Translations under genes and position numbers: made by a program
Assembly (NCBI RefSeq): GCF_001426195.1
Contig: NZ_LMRS01000001.1
Coordinates: forward strand, 932,501-996,500
Reading direction: 5' to 3'
Length of the DNA stretch: 64,000 nucleotides
From: Sphingomonas sp. Leaf339
GTDB taxonomy: Bacteria; Pseudomonadota; Alphaproteobacteria; Sphingomonadales; Sphingomonadaceae
The notes under the pieces: model-generated
Told to the model about the DNA's origin: nothing
The model's input: only the letters and a program-made list of their open reading frames with translations
Database searches by the model: none
Shown here: in pieces, positions 31,104 to 40,991 of the stretch
How the letters are laid out: each line of letters opens with the position of its first letter
How positions within the stretch are numbered: the stretch's first letter is position 1

Positions 31104-32651
31104 ATGGACGGCTTTCCTATACTTTCCGTCATGCTCGCGGTCCCAGCCATCGCCGCGATCGCGTGCCTGTTCCTATCGGCCGATACTGCGCGTTGGACGG
31201 CGCTGATCGCGACGTTCATCGATCTGGCGCTCGGCACGATGCTTTGGACCCAGTTCGATATCGGGGGAGCGCAGTGGCAGTTCGTCGAGCAGGGTGTTCG
31301 GCTAGGCTTCTTCGGGTGGGATTTGGGTATCGACGGCTTCGCGCTGCTGCTCATCATGCTCAGCGTGTTCCTGATGCCGATCTGCATTGGCGCCAGCTGG
31401 CGTTCGGTTACCCACCGAGTGCCGGAATATATGGCGGCATTCCTGTTGACCGAGGTGCTCATGATCGGCACCTTCGCGGCGCAAGACCTGTTCCTGTTCT
31501 ATCTGTTCTTCGAAGCTGGCCTGATCCCGATGTATCTCATCATCGGTATCTGGGGTGGCGCGAACCGGATTTATGCGTCGTACAAATTCTTTTTGTATAC
31601 GCTGCTCGGCTCGCTGCTGATGCTTGTCGCGATGTTGTACATGGCAGGGACGGCGGGGACGTCGAGCATCCCGGCGTTGCAGGCTTATGATTTCCCGGCT
31701 GATGTGCAGACCTGGTTGTGGCTGGCCTTCTTCGCGTCATTCGCGGTGAAGATGCCGATGTGGCCGGTCCACACCTGGTTGCCCGATGCTCACGTGCAGG
31801 CGCCGACGGCGGGTTCGGTCATTCTGGCAGGCGTGCTGTTGAAGTTGGGCGGTTACGGATTCCTGCGCTTCAGCTTGCCGATGTTTCCGGAAGCATCCGG
31901 GCAGTTGGCGTGGTTGATCTTCGCTCTGTCGGCGGTGGCGGTGATTTACACCTCGCTCGTTGCGTTGGTTCAGGCCGACATGAAGAAGCTGATCGCCTAT
32001 TCGTCGGTCGCGCATATGGCGATCGTGACGATCGGCCTGTTTGCTTTCAACCGGCAGGGTATCGAGGGCGCGATGATCATGATGCTGAGCCATGGCTTGG
32101 TGTCGGGCGCATTGTTTTTGTGCGTCGGCGTGATCTACGATCGGCTGCATACGCGCGAGATCGCTCGCTATGGCGGCCTCAGCATCAACATGCCGCGCTA
32201 TGCGATAATGTTCCTGTTCTTCACGATGGCATCGATCGGTCTTCCCGGCACCAGCGGCTTCGTAGCCGAATTCTTGGCGTTGATGGGGGCGTATCAGATT
32301 TCGACCTGGACCGCGCTGTTGTGCACGACCGGAATCATTCTGGGTGCGGCGTACATGCTCTATCTGTACCGGCGTATCGCGTACGGCGAGATTACGTCGG
32401 AGGAAGTTCGGGGTATGTCCGATCTATCCACTCGCGAGTTGTGGTTGCTCGCACCGATCGCTGCGGTCGTGTTGTGGATGGGTGTCTACCCTGAGAGCTT
32501 CATGGCACCGATGCGGAAAGACGTCGCAGTCCTGTTGCAGCGGATCGACCGGGCGACGCCATTAAGCGATTCACGACCAACTGCGGGCAATCCGGCTGCC
32601 GCCGCGGCGCACGTTCCAGAGCATCACGAGACGCCCGGGGAGGCGCACTAA
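31104..32651 (+). CDS. nuoM: NADH-quinone oxidoreductase subunit M
   Basis: 515 aa antiporter-like subunit: FEAGLIPMYLIIGIWGG, MPMWPVHTWLPDAHVQAPTAGS, and QADMKKLIAYSSVAHM. ATG 31104 was preferred over an upstream TTG that overlaps nuoL. The C-terminal tail is rich in His and Ala. Confidence 0.97.
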   Translation: MDGFPILSVMLAVPAIAAIACLFLSADTARWTALIATFIDLALGTMLWTQFDIGGAQWQFVEQGVRLGFFGWDLGIDGFALLLIMLSVFLMPICIGASWRSVTHRVPEYMAAFLLTEVLMIGTFAAQDLFLFYLFFEAGLIPMYLIIGIWGGANRIYASYKFFLYTLLGSLLMLVAMLYMAGTAGTSSIPALQAYDFPADVQTWLWLAFFASFAVKMPMWPVHTWLPDAHVQAPTAGSVILAGVLLKLGGYGFLRFSLPMFPEASGQLAWLIFALSAVAVIYTSLVALVQADMKKLIAYSSVAHMAIVTIGLFAFNRQGIEGAMIMMLSHGLVSGALFLCVGVIYDRLHTREIARYGGLSINMPRYAIMFLFFTMASIGLPGTSGFVAEFLALMGAYQISTWTALLCTTGIILGAAYMLYLYRRIAYGEITSEEVRGMSDLSTRELWLLAPIAAVVLWMGVYPESFMAPMRKDVAVLLQRIDRATPLSDSRPTAGNPAAAAAHVPEHHETPGEAH

Positions 32652-34099
32652 TGGATTACGCCGCCAATCTGGCGATGACGCTGCCCGAACTCGTATTGGG
32701 ATTGGGAGCGGTCGCCTTGATGCTGGTGTCGGCCTGGGGTGGTCCTGGATCGACCCGTGCGGTGTCATGGGCTGCTGTCGCTGTGCTGTTCGGCGCCGCG
32801 GTAGCTCTCATCGGTCCGGCCGGATCAGGTGGGGTGGCGTTCGACGGCCTGTACCGGGCAGACGCGTTCTCCACCTTTACCAAGATACTGATCTACATCG
32901 CGACGGCGGTTGCGATCCTGATGGCGCCGGGATTTTTCCAGCGAACGTCTGGTGATGATTTGAGACCTGAATATCCGGTGCTGCTGCTGTTATCCGCAGC
33001 CGGCATGGGTATGATGGTGTCGGCCGCTGACCTGCTGACGCTCTATGTCGGTCTCGAACTGCAGAGCCTGTCGGCCTATGTGTTGGCGAGCTTCATGCGT
33101 CGCGATGCGCGGTCGGCGGAAGCGGGCCTGAAATATTTTGTGCTGGGTGCCCTCGCAAGCGGCATTCTTCTGTACGGAATCAGTTTGGTTTACGGCTTCT
33201 CTGGCACGACGCAGTTCGACGCGATCGCCGATGCCTATGGTGCCGGTCGGTCGATGGGGTTGTTGTTTGGGCTGGTGTTCATCTTTGCCGGTATAGCGTT
33301 CAAGATATCGGCTGTTCCATTCCATATGTGGACGCCCGACGTGTACGAGGGCGCACCGACCCCGGTCACTGCGTTCTTCGCGTCTGCGCCCAAGGTCGCA
33401 GCTATCGGTCTTGGTGTACGGGTGGCTATAGAGGCGATGGGTCCGGCGCTCGATCAGTGGCGCCAGATCGTTATCTTCGCGGCGCTGGCATCCATCCTGC
33501 TCGGCGCGGTTGCCGCCATCGGCCAGAGTAACATCAAGCGTCTGCTTGCCTATTCCTCGATCAACAATGTCGGTTTTGCATTAATCGGTCTGGCGGCAGG
33601 TACACCGGAGGGTGTGGCCGGCGTACTTACCTATCTTGCGATCTATGTCGCGATGACCCTGGGCAGCTTTCTGGTCGTATTGCAGATGCGTGATCCCGAT
33701 GGTCAGCCGGTGGAGAGCATCGTCAGCCTGTCGGGCATGTCGCGGACCCGACCAGCGTTGGCGGCGGCGATGGCGATGTTCATGTTCTCACTAGCCGGCA
33801 TTCCTCCTCTTTTTGGCTTCTACGCCAAGTTCGCGGTGTTCGATGCGGCGGTGAAGGCTGGCCTGTTCCCGCTGGCGGCAGTCGGCATCGCGGCATCGAC
33901 GATCGGTGCTTACTATTATTTGCGGGTGGTGAAGACGATGTACTTCGACGATCCGGCTCCTGCTTTCGTCAAGGGCGATGAGGGTCCGTTGCAGGGCGGC
34001 CTAATCGCCGTCGCGGCGGTCATCGTGTCTCCGCTCGGTTACCTGACGATCCCTTTGTTGGGCGCATGGAGCATCGCGGCAGCACGCGCGCTGTTCTGA
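32651..34099 (+). CDS. nuoN: NADH-quinone oxidoreductase subunit N
   Basis: 482 aa antiporter-like subunit: LYVGLELQSLSAYVLASF, PFHMWTPDVYEGAPTPVTAFFA, and GQSNIKRLLAYSSINNVGF. ATG 32651 overlaps the nuoM stop (TAATG). Last subunit gene; birA follows 7 bp later. Confidence 0.97.
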   Translation: MDYAANLAMTLPELVLGLGAVALMLVSAWGGPGSTRAVSWAAVAVLFGAAVALIGPAGSGGVAFDGLYRADAFSTFTKILIYIATAVAILMAPGFFQRTSGDDLRPEYPVLLLLSAAGMGMMVSAADLLTLYVGLELQSLSAYVLASFMRRDARSAEAGLKYFVLGALASGILLYGISLVYGFSGTTQFDAIADAYGAGRSMGLLFGLVFIFAGIAFKISAVPFHMWTPDVYEGAPTPVTAFFASAPKVAAIGLGVRVAIEAMGPALDQWRQIVIFAALASILLGAVAAIGQSNIKRLLAYSSINNVGFALIGLAAGTPEGVAGVLTYLAIYVAMTLGSFLVVLQMRDPDGQPVESIVSLSGMSRTRPALAAAMAMFMFSLAGIPPLFGFYAKFAVFDAAVKAGLFPLAAVGIAASTIGAYYYLRVVKTMYFDDPAPAFVKGDEGPLQGGLIAVAAVIVSPLGYLTIPLLGAWSIAAARALF

Positions 34100-34106
34100 T
34101 CTAGGA

Positions 34107-34826
34107 ATGTCGGGCCAAACGGTTATCCGCACCGTTGCCTCGACGGGGTCGACCAATGCGGACATGGCCGCATGGGCGCGGAACGGTGCGGCGGATGGGG
34201 TGTGGTTGCGCGCTGAAATGCAAACTGCCGGGCGCGGCAGGCACGGACGAACATGGGCCTCACCCGAGGGCAATCTCTACGCTAGCAATCTGGTCCGGCT
34301 GCGACCGAACGATCCGCCGGCTGCGACATTGGCGCTCGTCGCGGCGGTGGCGCTGAACGAGGCGGTGGATACCTTCTTGGGGATTGACGGCGGCTGGCGA
34401 CTGAAATGGCCGAACGACCTGTTGTTGGACGGCGCCAAGGTCAGCGGCATCCTGCTGGAACGAGCGGACGAGGCGGTGGTGATCGGTATCGGCGTCAATC
34501 TAATGCACCACCCTGATTTACCCGATCGGCCGACGACGAGTCTGGTCGCGCAAGGTATGGCGGTCACACCAGCAGATTTTCTGGACGTGCTTGCCGAGGC
34601 GACGGCCCGCTGGGTCGGGCGCTGGCGTTGTGAGGGGCTGGCGACCGTGCGGACGCGCTGGCTGGAACGCGCGCATCCGCCTGGCACCGCCCTGACCGCT
34701 CGATTACCCGATAGTACCGCGATCGACGGACTGTTCGACGGTCTTGACGCCGGCGGTGCGTTGATCCTCCGCTTGGCGGGTGGCGAGCGGCGTGTCATCC
34801 ACGCAGCCGACATCTTCCTGATCTGA
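34107..34826 (+). CDS. birA: Biotin--[acetyl-CoA-carboxylase] ligase
   Basis: 239 aa, catalytic and C-terminal domains only, without the N-terminal DNA-binding domain of E. coli BirA. Biotin-binding [17 protein letters not shown], and [19 protein letters not shown] with VIGIGVNL. Attaches biotin to the carboxylase carrier protein. It follows nuoN by 7 bp and so can be read from the nuo transcript. Confidence 0.93.
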   Translation: MSGQTVIRTVASTGSTNADMAAWARNGAADGVWLRAEMQTAGRGRHGRTWASPEGNLYASNLVRLRPNDPPAATLALVAAVALNEAVDTFLGIDGGWRLKWPNDLLLDGAKVSGILLERADEAVVIGIGVNLMHHPDLPDRPTTSLVAQGMAVTPADFLDVLAEATARWVGRWRCEGLATVRTRWLERAHPPGTALTARLPDSTAIDGLFDGLDAGGALILRLAGGERRVIHAADIFLI

Positions 34827-34833
34827 GGTTCCC

Positions 34834-35613
34834 ATGCTGCTCGCGATCGATGCCGGTAATACCAACATCGTCTTCGCCTTAGTGGCAGGGCGGGAGATCA
34901 AGGCACGCTGGCGGATTGCGACCGATCCACGCCGCACGGCAGATGAATATGCCGTCTGGCTGAGCCAGTTGCTGGCGCTGGAAGGCTTTGCCCGCAGTGA
35001 CGTTGATGCGGTGATCGTTGCCACGGTGGTGCCACGCGCACTCCACAATCTGCAGGTGTTGAGCCAGAAATACTTCGGGACCGAGGCCTTGATTGCCGGG
35101 CGGACGCCGGTCGAATGGGGCATCGCGATCGATGTGGACGAACCGGCATCGCTCGGCGCGGATCGTGCGGTCAATACGATCGCGGCGCATGCGCTGCATC
35201 CGGGCGATCTGATCGTGATCGATTTCGGAACCGCCGCCACGTTCGACGTCAGCGACTACACCGGTGCGTACAAAGGCGGGATCATTGCGCCGGGCATCAA
35301 CTTATCCTTGGATGCCCTTGTCACCGCCGCCGCCAAGCTACCCCGCATTGCGATCGAGGCACCTGCCTCGGTCAGCGTGATCGGCCGTAATACCGTCGAT
35401 CAGATGCATATCGGCATCTATTGGGGTTATATCGCAATGATCGAGGGACTGGTGGCGCGCATGAAGTCGGAGGTCGGGCGGCCAGTGAAGGTCATCGCCA
35501 CCGGCGGACTCGCCACTTTATTCGAGCGTCATACCAAGGTGTTCGACGCGATCGAGCCGGATCTCACGATCCAGGGGCTGGCGATGATGTGGGAAAAGGC
35601 CCATATACGCTAA
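34834..35613 (+). CDS. coaX: Type III pantothenate kinase
   Basis: 259 aa of the ASKHA fold: phosphate-binding [38 protein letters not shown] and [15 protein letters not shown]. First step of coenzyme A synthesis. It lies 7 bp after birA, so two vitamin-cofactor genes are joined with the nuo operon and rnj. Confidence 0.94.
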   Translation: MLLAIDAGNTNIVFALVAGREIKARWRIATDPRRTADEYAVWLSQLLALEGFARSDVDAVIVATVVPRALHNLQVLSQKYFGTEALIAGRTPVEWGIAIDVDEPASLGADRAVNTIAAHALHPGDLIVIDFGTAATFDVSDYTGAYKGGIIAPGINLSLDALVTAAAKLPRIAIEAPASVSVIGRNTVDQMHIGIYWGYIAMIEGLVARMKSEVGRPVKVIATGGLATLFERHTKVFDAIEPDLTIQGLAMMWEKAHIR

Positions 35614-35666
35614 ACCACGCTCGCGCCGGGCGACCATCAGGTGCTTCCCTTATCTGAAAGTTTTGA

Positions 35667-37304
35667 ATGACTCCTAAGAACGAACTTCTTTTCTGCGCCC
35701 TTGGCGGCTCGGGCGAGATTGGTATGAATGTCAACCTGTACGGTTGCCGTGGCAAATGGTTGATGGTGGATTGCGGCATAACCTTTGCCGACCCCGCCTA
35801 TCCCGGCATCGACGTGATCCTGCCCGATCTGCAATTCATTGAAGACCGCATCGACGATCTCGTCGGCATCGTCCTGACGCACGGTCACGAGGATCATATC
35901 GGCGCGCTGCCATATCTCGCCGAGGATCTTGGCGTGCCGCTGTATGCGACGCCGTTCACCGCGGGCCTGATTCGCGGCAAGCTGGACGAGGAAGGCATCG
36001 CCGACCGTGTAAAGCTGAAGCTGGTGAAATATGGCGAGCGGATCGACATCAAGCCGTTCGGCGTCACCTTCGTCCCCATGTCGCATTCTATCCCCGAGGC
36101 ATCGGCGCTGGTGATCGATACCCCCGAGGGTAAGGTCTTTCATTCGGGCGACTGGAAGCTCGACGCGACGCCGGTTCTTGGCAACCCGGCTAGCCCCGAA
36201 GAACTGACGGCGATCGGCGACAAGGGCATTGACGTCCTCGTCTGCGATTCGACCAACATCTTCAACAAGGACGCGTCGGGTTCCGAAGCTAGTGTGCGCG
36301 TTGGATTGGCCGAGACGGTCGGTCGGGCCAAGGGCCGAGTGCTCGTTACGTCGTTCGCGTCAAATGCGGCGCGGCTGCATACCCTCGGCCAGGTTGCACG
36401 TGAAACCGGGAGGCGATTATGTGTCGCCGGCCGCTCGCTCGATCGCATTCTGAAGGTGGCGAAGGCCACCGGCTATCTCCAGGATTTTCCTGAGACGATC
36501 GATCCCGAAGCGGCGATGCGGCTGCCGCGCAACAAGGTGCTGATCGTAGCAACCGGTGGTCAGGGCGAAGCGCGCGCCGCACTGTCGCGCGTGGCGGAGG
36601 GGTCGCACCCGATCTCGCTCGACGCGGGCGATGCGGTGATCTTTTCGTCGAAGCAAATCCCCGGCAACGAGGTAGCGATCGGTCGTATCCAGAACCTGCT
36701 CGCCGCGCGTGGCGTCGAGATGGTTACCGAGCGTCAGGCGCATGTTCACGTGTCGGGCCATCCTGGCCGTCCGGAACTCGCCAAGATGTACGAATGGCTG
36801 CGACCCGAAGTGCTGGTTCCCGTCCACGGCGAGGTGCGCCATATGATGGAGCATGCACGTTACGGGCTGTCGAAGGGCGTGCCGAAGACGATCGTCCAGA
36901 GCAACGGCGATATCGTCCGGTTGCTGCCGGGTGGACCCAAGAAGCTGGGCAACGCGCCGATCGGTCGACTGGTGCTCGACGGTGACGTCATCCTCCCGGC
37001 CGATGGCTCGACCATCAACGAGCGTCGTAAATTGGCATTGAACGGTCAGATCTCGGTCGCACTCGCGATCGGTCGTGATGGCCGCGCGATCGGGCGGCCG
37101 CAGGTTCGTCTACAAGGCGTACCGGTCGAAGATGAGCGTCAGGCATTCGTCGACGACGCGGTCGATGCCGCGGCGCAGGCGGTACGGGGCGGCAAGCGCG
37201 GCATCGATCGCACGCGTGAGGATGTCCGTCTTGCTGTGCGCAAGGTGGCGACGCGCTGGACTGGCAAGAAGCCGGTCGTCGATGTCCTGTTGATCGAGGC
37301 CTGA
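35667..37304 (+). CDS. rnj: Ribonuclease J
   Basis: 545 aa metallo-beta-lactamase/beta-CASP nuclease. Zinc motif LTHGHEDHIGALP near residue 72, HSGDWKLDATP, and the C-terminal VHVSGHPGRPELAKMYEWLRPEVLVPVHGE. Endo- and 5'-exoribonuclease in RNA maturation and decay. 53 bp after coaX. Confidence 0.94.
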   Translation: MTPKNELLFCALGGSGEIGMNVNLYGCRGKWLMVDCGITFADPAYPGIDVILPDLQFIEDRIDDLVGIVLTHGHEDHIGALPYLAEDLGVPLYATPFTAGLIRGKLDEEGIADRVKLKLVKYGERIDIKPFGVTFVPMSHSIPEASALVIDTPEGKVFHSGDWKLDATPVLGNPASPEELTAIGDKGIDVLVCDSTNIFNKDASGSEASVRVGLAETVGRAKGRVLVTSFASNAARLHTLGQVARETGRRLCVAGRSLDRILKVAKATGYLQDFPETIDPEAAMRLPRNKVLIVATGGQGEARAALSRVAEGSHPISLDAGDAVIFSSKQIPGNEVAIGRIQNLLAARGVEMVTERQAHVHVSGHPGRPELAKMYEWLRPEVLVPVHGEVRHMMEHARYGLSKGVPKTIVQSNGDIVRLLPGGPKKLGNAPIGRLVLDGDVILPADGSTINERRKLALNGQISVALAIGRDGRAIGRPQVRLQGVPVEDERQAFVDDAVDAAAQAVRGGKRGIDRTREDVRLAVRKVATRWTGKKPVVDVLLIEA

Positions 37305-37309
37305 CGCTC

Positions 37310-37591
37310 ATGCGCTGGACTTCGGCGCTGGCTATCTACGTCCTGTTCTGGTCGTTCTCGGTCTTTCTCGTGTTGCCGTTCGGGGTCCGGACGACGCACG
37401 AGGCCGGGGGCGAGCATGTTCCCGGCACCGCCGAAAGCGCCCCTCACGAATTTCGTGCGGGGCGTATCGCGTGGCGGGTGACGATCGTGGCGACGCTATT
37501 GTTCGTGCTGTTCCAGCTGAACTATCACTATGGCTGGGTAACGCCGCGTGATGTCGATCTGTTTGGCAGGATGGATATGGAAACGCGATAG
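37310..37591 (+). CDS. DUF1467 family protein
   Basis: 93 aa, two transmembrane helices (ALAIYVLFWSFSVFLVLPFGV and ITIVATLLFVLFQLNYHYG type) separated by a polar segment with RTTHEAGGEHVPGTAESAP. It follows rnj after 5 bp, the usual alphaproteobacterial arrangement. Function unknown. Confidence 0.85.
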   Translation: MRWTSALAIYVLFWSFSVFLVLPFGVRTTHEAGGEHVPGTAESAPHEFRAGRIAWRVTIVATLLFVLFQLNYHYGWVTPRDVDLFGRMDMETR

Positions 37592-37603
37592 GACGTCGGG
37601 CAC

Positions 37604-38125
37604 TCAGGGCTGGAGCTTGCTTCGTAGCTTCTGCAGTGCCGAGGCGAGTTTTTGTCTGCTCTTGTTTAAATCGATAAGTAGTGGCTGGGTTTCGCGTTCG
37701 TCGATAACCCGACGGCCACTTTCGGCCTTGCTGTTTTGAAAGACAATCATGTCCAGCACGAGCAGCCATCGATCATGCCGATCTAACGCGATCCTGCCGA
37801 CCCCGTGACACAGGAATGGCCGCAGGTCTTCATGAAGCCGGAATGCCACCGATAGCATCTCACGAACAGCGGTGCCTTCTTCGGCGAACGGCCCGTCGGT
37901 GGCCAACGCTTCACTTAGGATCTGAAAACGCTGTCCGGTCAGATGCGGTAGGCGGATCGCTTTCCCCCGCTCTTCGACATTACTCAGCGCTATCAATGTT
38001 TCGCTGATCGCCTGTTCGGTTTGGGCGAAGCGATGAATGGTATTACCCCGCCATTGGTTGGCCGCCCGTTGCACCTCATTCCAGATCGTGTTGGTGTCTG
38101 CAGTGATCGGGCTGATAGCGTTCAT
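37604..38125 (-). CDS. Hypothetical helical protein, 173 aa
   Basis: Mostly helical with a closing coiled coil (LIDLNKSRQKLASALQKLRSKL). No signal peptide or transmembrane segment. Contains EMLSVAFRLHEDLRPFLCHGVGR and a WLLVLDMIVFQ stretch. It is transcribed away from the rnj operon and starts 43 bp after the end of the coiled-coil gene next to it. Its DNA is somewhat more AT-rich than its neighbours. No family recognised. Confidence 0.65.
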   Translation of the reverse strand: MNAISPITADTNTIWNEVQRAANQWRGNTIHRFAQTEQAISETLIALSNVEERGKAIRLPHLTGQRFQILSEALATDGPFAEEGTAVREMLSVAFRLHEDLRPFLCHGVGRIALDRHDRWLLVLDMIVFQNSKAESGRRVIDERETQPLLIDLNKSRQKLASALQKLRSKLQP

Positions 38126-38167
38126 GATACGATGCTATCGATCACTCCTTACCGGAGGATTTCCCTC

Positions 38168-40534
38168 CTATCGCAGCCGATCGATCGCCTGCGCCAGCGC
38201 GACGTAGAGCTTGCCCATGTCCGACGACAAGAGGGTGACGCCAAGCGGTGAACCCTCGCGCTGGGCGAGAATGGCGCGAAGCATCGTCTCGAAATCGTGG
38301 ATATAGCGGTTCACCTGATCGCGGAAATCGGCATCGCTATCGTAGAAATACGAGATGCGGGCAGCGTCGCTGGCCTCGAGCAAGCGGACGGCACGGCGGG
38401 TAAAGACGCCACGATCACCCTTCAGATATGCGCCCCACGCGCTGTCGGACACATCCGGCGCGAACGCCTTCACTATATCGATCGATGCCGAATTGAGCGC
38501 GTCGATCAACAACGCCACGCGACGGGCTATCGAATCGCCATCGGCGGCTTCGCGGTCGCTCTGGGCTTTCTCGATCCGGGCGTCGAGCAGGGCGCTCTGT
38601 TCGCTGATCGTGTCGATATGGCCAGCCAGCCGTTCGGTGGCGCGGGTGGCGGCATCGACCGCTACCTGGGTTGCATCGCCGATTGCCTCGACCTGCCGCT
38701 CGACCGTATCCGTCGTAGCCCGGCGCATCGCTTCGGCGGTCGCGCGTTCCAACGTGGCGGCCGCTTCCGGGATGATCCCGGCCAGCGTCTCGCGGGCACG
38801 ATCGGCGGCGACCTGCGCGGTTTCACGCACGCGCAACAGTGCCTCCACTAAACGTGGTGCGGCTTCGTCGGCCAGTCTATGGGTGCGGCCGATCGTATCA
38901 TCGATCGCTTCGCCCAGTTCACCCGCCTTGGCACGACCGGCGGCCAAGGTTTCGAGCAGCGTCCCTGATAGTTGGTCGAGCGTACGCCGTTGATCGGCGA
39001 TGACGCCGGCGACCGCTTCGATCGCGTCATGCGTGCTTTCCGCCGCCGTCACGAGTGCCAGCAATTCCGGTTTGGCATGGGCGATCAGACGCCGGCTGTC
39101 ATCGACGCGTGTATCCAGTCGGCCGAGTGCATCGGGCAACGTCTCGTCGATCTCGCGCGCAGCGGCATCAAGCGCAACGAGCAGCGATTCTGTAGTGCCG
39201 ATCGTGCGCGCGGCGATCATGTCGCCGCTCCGCAGCGCCTCGCTCATTGCGTCGGCGGAACCGCCGAGCGCGCTGATCGATGCCGCGAGTATCTGCGTCC
39301 GCTCTGTGCCGGAAATGTGCAGCGTATCGAGCTGGCGTTCGACATGACCCAGCCCATCCACCAATTCGCCGACCATCTCCTGACCCGCGATGCGTTGCTT
39401 GCCCAGCCGGCCGGCGATGCGATCGATCGCGATATCTACCTCGTCGAGGCGGATCGTCAGCGCCTCAACACTGTCGCGCCCCGCCGCATCCAGCGCGGTC
39501 TGATGCTTATTCAGCCCGGCCAGCATCGTCTCACCCTGCTGCGCGAGTTCCAGTCGCGCCACTTCGGTCGCCCGTTCGGTGCGACCGATTATCGCATCCA
39601 CGGAAATAGCAAGGTCGCTAGCGACCAGTTCGAGGCGGCCACCGGCCATCGACCCGGTCGCATCCAGATTCTGGATCTGTTGATCGAGGCGCCGTGTAGC
39701 TGTCTCGACCAGCGCGTCGAGCGCTGCGGCGGCGGTGGCGGTCGCCTGTTCCAATCGCGCGCCGGCCTGTTCGCCGACCGCATCCATGCGCGCTATATGA
39801 GCGGCGAGCCGGTCGGCAGCTCCGGCCGCATGCTCGTCCGAATCACGTGCTCGCGCGCCGAGAGCCACCAGTTGCGCCTCGAGAGCGGCGGCCTGTGCCG
39901 CCGCCGTCAGGCCAGCCTGATCGAGCCGACGCCCGACTTCCTCGCTCTCGGCGCGTGCGCGCGGCATCGAGGCAATCAGTTCGCCGACTGTGCCGCGTGC
40001 GCGTTCAGCGGTATCGGCCAGGGCGGTTGCCTGCGCCTCGGCTTGATGCACTTCCTGCGCCATCGCCCTGCCGATCGTTTCGAAGCGAGCGGCCGCAGCG
40101 GCACTAGCGTCGAGCTGCACCGTCAGTTGTTCACGCTGCGATGCCAGAACGCGCGTCAGCGATGCGACGCGGCGTTCCAACGCGGCGGCTTCCGATCGCA
40201 TCGCCTGTGCCGAAGCACCAAACCGTCGTGCTTCTGCGCGGCTGGTCCGCCGGGCGAGCAACCAGACGATGCCGATCAGCGTCGGCGCGATGCAAAGTGC
40301 CGCCAGAAATTGCGCCAGATCGACCGGCGGCAGCGACGAGAGCGAGTCTCGTGCCAGCCATAACAGCCCGCCGACCCAGACGACCGCGACACTTGCCGCG
40401 ATAGCGGGCCCCGCCCATCGCCAACGGTCGTCATCGATCGGATGAGCGTCGACCAGATCGAGAACATCGTTCTCTTCCCAGTTTTCCGGGGCCCGTGGCC
40501 ACAGATCGTCATGTGCGTCGATGCGCGCGCCCAT
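38168..40534 (-). CDS. Two-TM long coiled-coil protein (TipN-like architecture)
   Basis: 788 aa. A cytoplasmic N-terminal 40 residues (acidic, PENWEENDVLDLVDAH), two close transmembrane helices (about 43-62 and 73-97), then some 600 residues of Ala/Arg/Glu/Asp-rich coiled coil, and a globular C-terminus (FRDQVNRYIHDFETMLRAILAQREGSPLGVTLLSSDMGKLYVALAQAI). This layout is like the Caulobacter polarity protein TipN, but no sequence identity to it was checked. ATG 40534 is preceded by a G-rich site; an ATG 18 bp further up is possible. Confidence 0.85.
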   Translation of the reverse strand: MGARIDAHDDLWPRAPENWEENDVLDLVDAHPIDDDRWRWAGPAIAASVAVVWVGGLLWLARDSLSSLPPVDLAQFLAALCIAPTLIGIVWLLARRTSRAEARRFGASAQAMRSEAAALERRVASLTRVLASQREQLTVQLDASAAAAARFETIGRAMAQEVHQAEAQATALADTAERARGTVGELIASMPRARAESEEVGRRLDQAGLTAAAQAAALEAQLVALGARARDSDEHAAGAADRLAAHIARMDAVGEQAGARLEQATATAAAALDALVETATRRLDQQIQNLDATGSMAGGRLELVASDLAISVDAIIGRTERATEVARLELAQQGETMLAGLNKHQTALDAAGRDSVEALTIRLDEVDIAIDRIAGRLGKQRIAGQEMVGELVDGLGHVERQLDTLHISGTERTQILAASISALGGSADAMSEALRSGDMIAARTIGTTESLLVALDAAAREIDETLPDALGRLDTRVDDSRRLIAHAKPELLALVTAAESTHDAIEAVAGVIADQRRTLDQLSGTLLETLAAGRAKAGELGEAIDDTIGRTHRLADEAAPRLVEALLRVRETAQVAADRARETLAGIIPEAAATLERATAEAMRRATTDTVERQVEAIGDATQVAVDAATRATERLAGHIDTISEQSALLDARIEKAQSDREAADGDSIARRVALLIDALNSASIDIVKAFAPDVSDSAWGAYLKGDRGVFTRRAVRLLEASDAARISYFYDSDADFRDQVNRYIHDFETMLRAILAQREGSPLGVTLLSSDMGKLYVALAQAIDRLR

Positions 40535-40638
40535 AGCTGGCCCCCCGTTCATCGGACGCGTTGTACCAGCTTTCCTCCGCGCGCAAAGCCCAAGCCTCTC
40601 AACCTCCCCTTAAGTATCGCCGCCATACAGCAGCGGAC

Positions 40639-40935
40639 ATGGCCTATGACCCCGGAGCAATCGATGCGACCCTGGCAGCTGCGGTGGGTGACGAACCCGC
40701 GCTGATCCTGGAACTGAGGCTGGCGTTCGTCACCAGTGCGGAAGGTGCGCTATCGGCCATGGAGACGGCGGGGGAGGATGTGGACGCATGGCGATCCGCC
40801 GCCGCCCGGCTGCGTAGCCTGGCCGCCAGCTTCGGCGCGGTGCGGCTGATGGCGGCGGCGGCGGACGCGATCGATGGAAGGCCGGGCGACCTGCCGACGT
40901 TGTCGAAGTTGCGACGGGCCGTCGTGCGGTTGTGA
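40639..40935 (+). CDS. Hpt-like domain protein lacking the phospho-histidine
   Basis: 98 aa helical bundle. The segment WRSAAARLRSLAASFGAVRL aligns position by position with the Hpt motif aHxLKGsAxxxGA, but the phosphorylatable His is Ala56 and the LKG lysine is Arg59. The protein may be a phosphotransfer-like dimerisation or decoy unit (inference). It heads the cluster with the membrane protein, the DUF2336 gene and the kinase-like gene. Confidence 0.65.
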   Translation: MAYDPGAIDATLAAAVGDEPALILELRLAFVTSAEGALSAMETAGEDVDAWRSAAARLRSLAASFGAVRLMAAAADAIDGRPGDLPTLSKLRRAVVRL

Positions 40936-40991
40936 CGGTCTTGCCCAAACGGGCTTGCATCATCGCGTACCTTGCCTAACAGCCTGTGCGA

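Noticed and set aside
38972..40363. 463-aa plus-strand frame opposite the coiled-coil gene
   Set aside because: The minus-strand protein has membrane helices and heptads; the plus frame is rich in Arg, Gln and Cys without structure.
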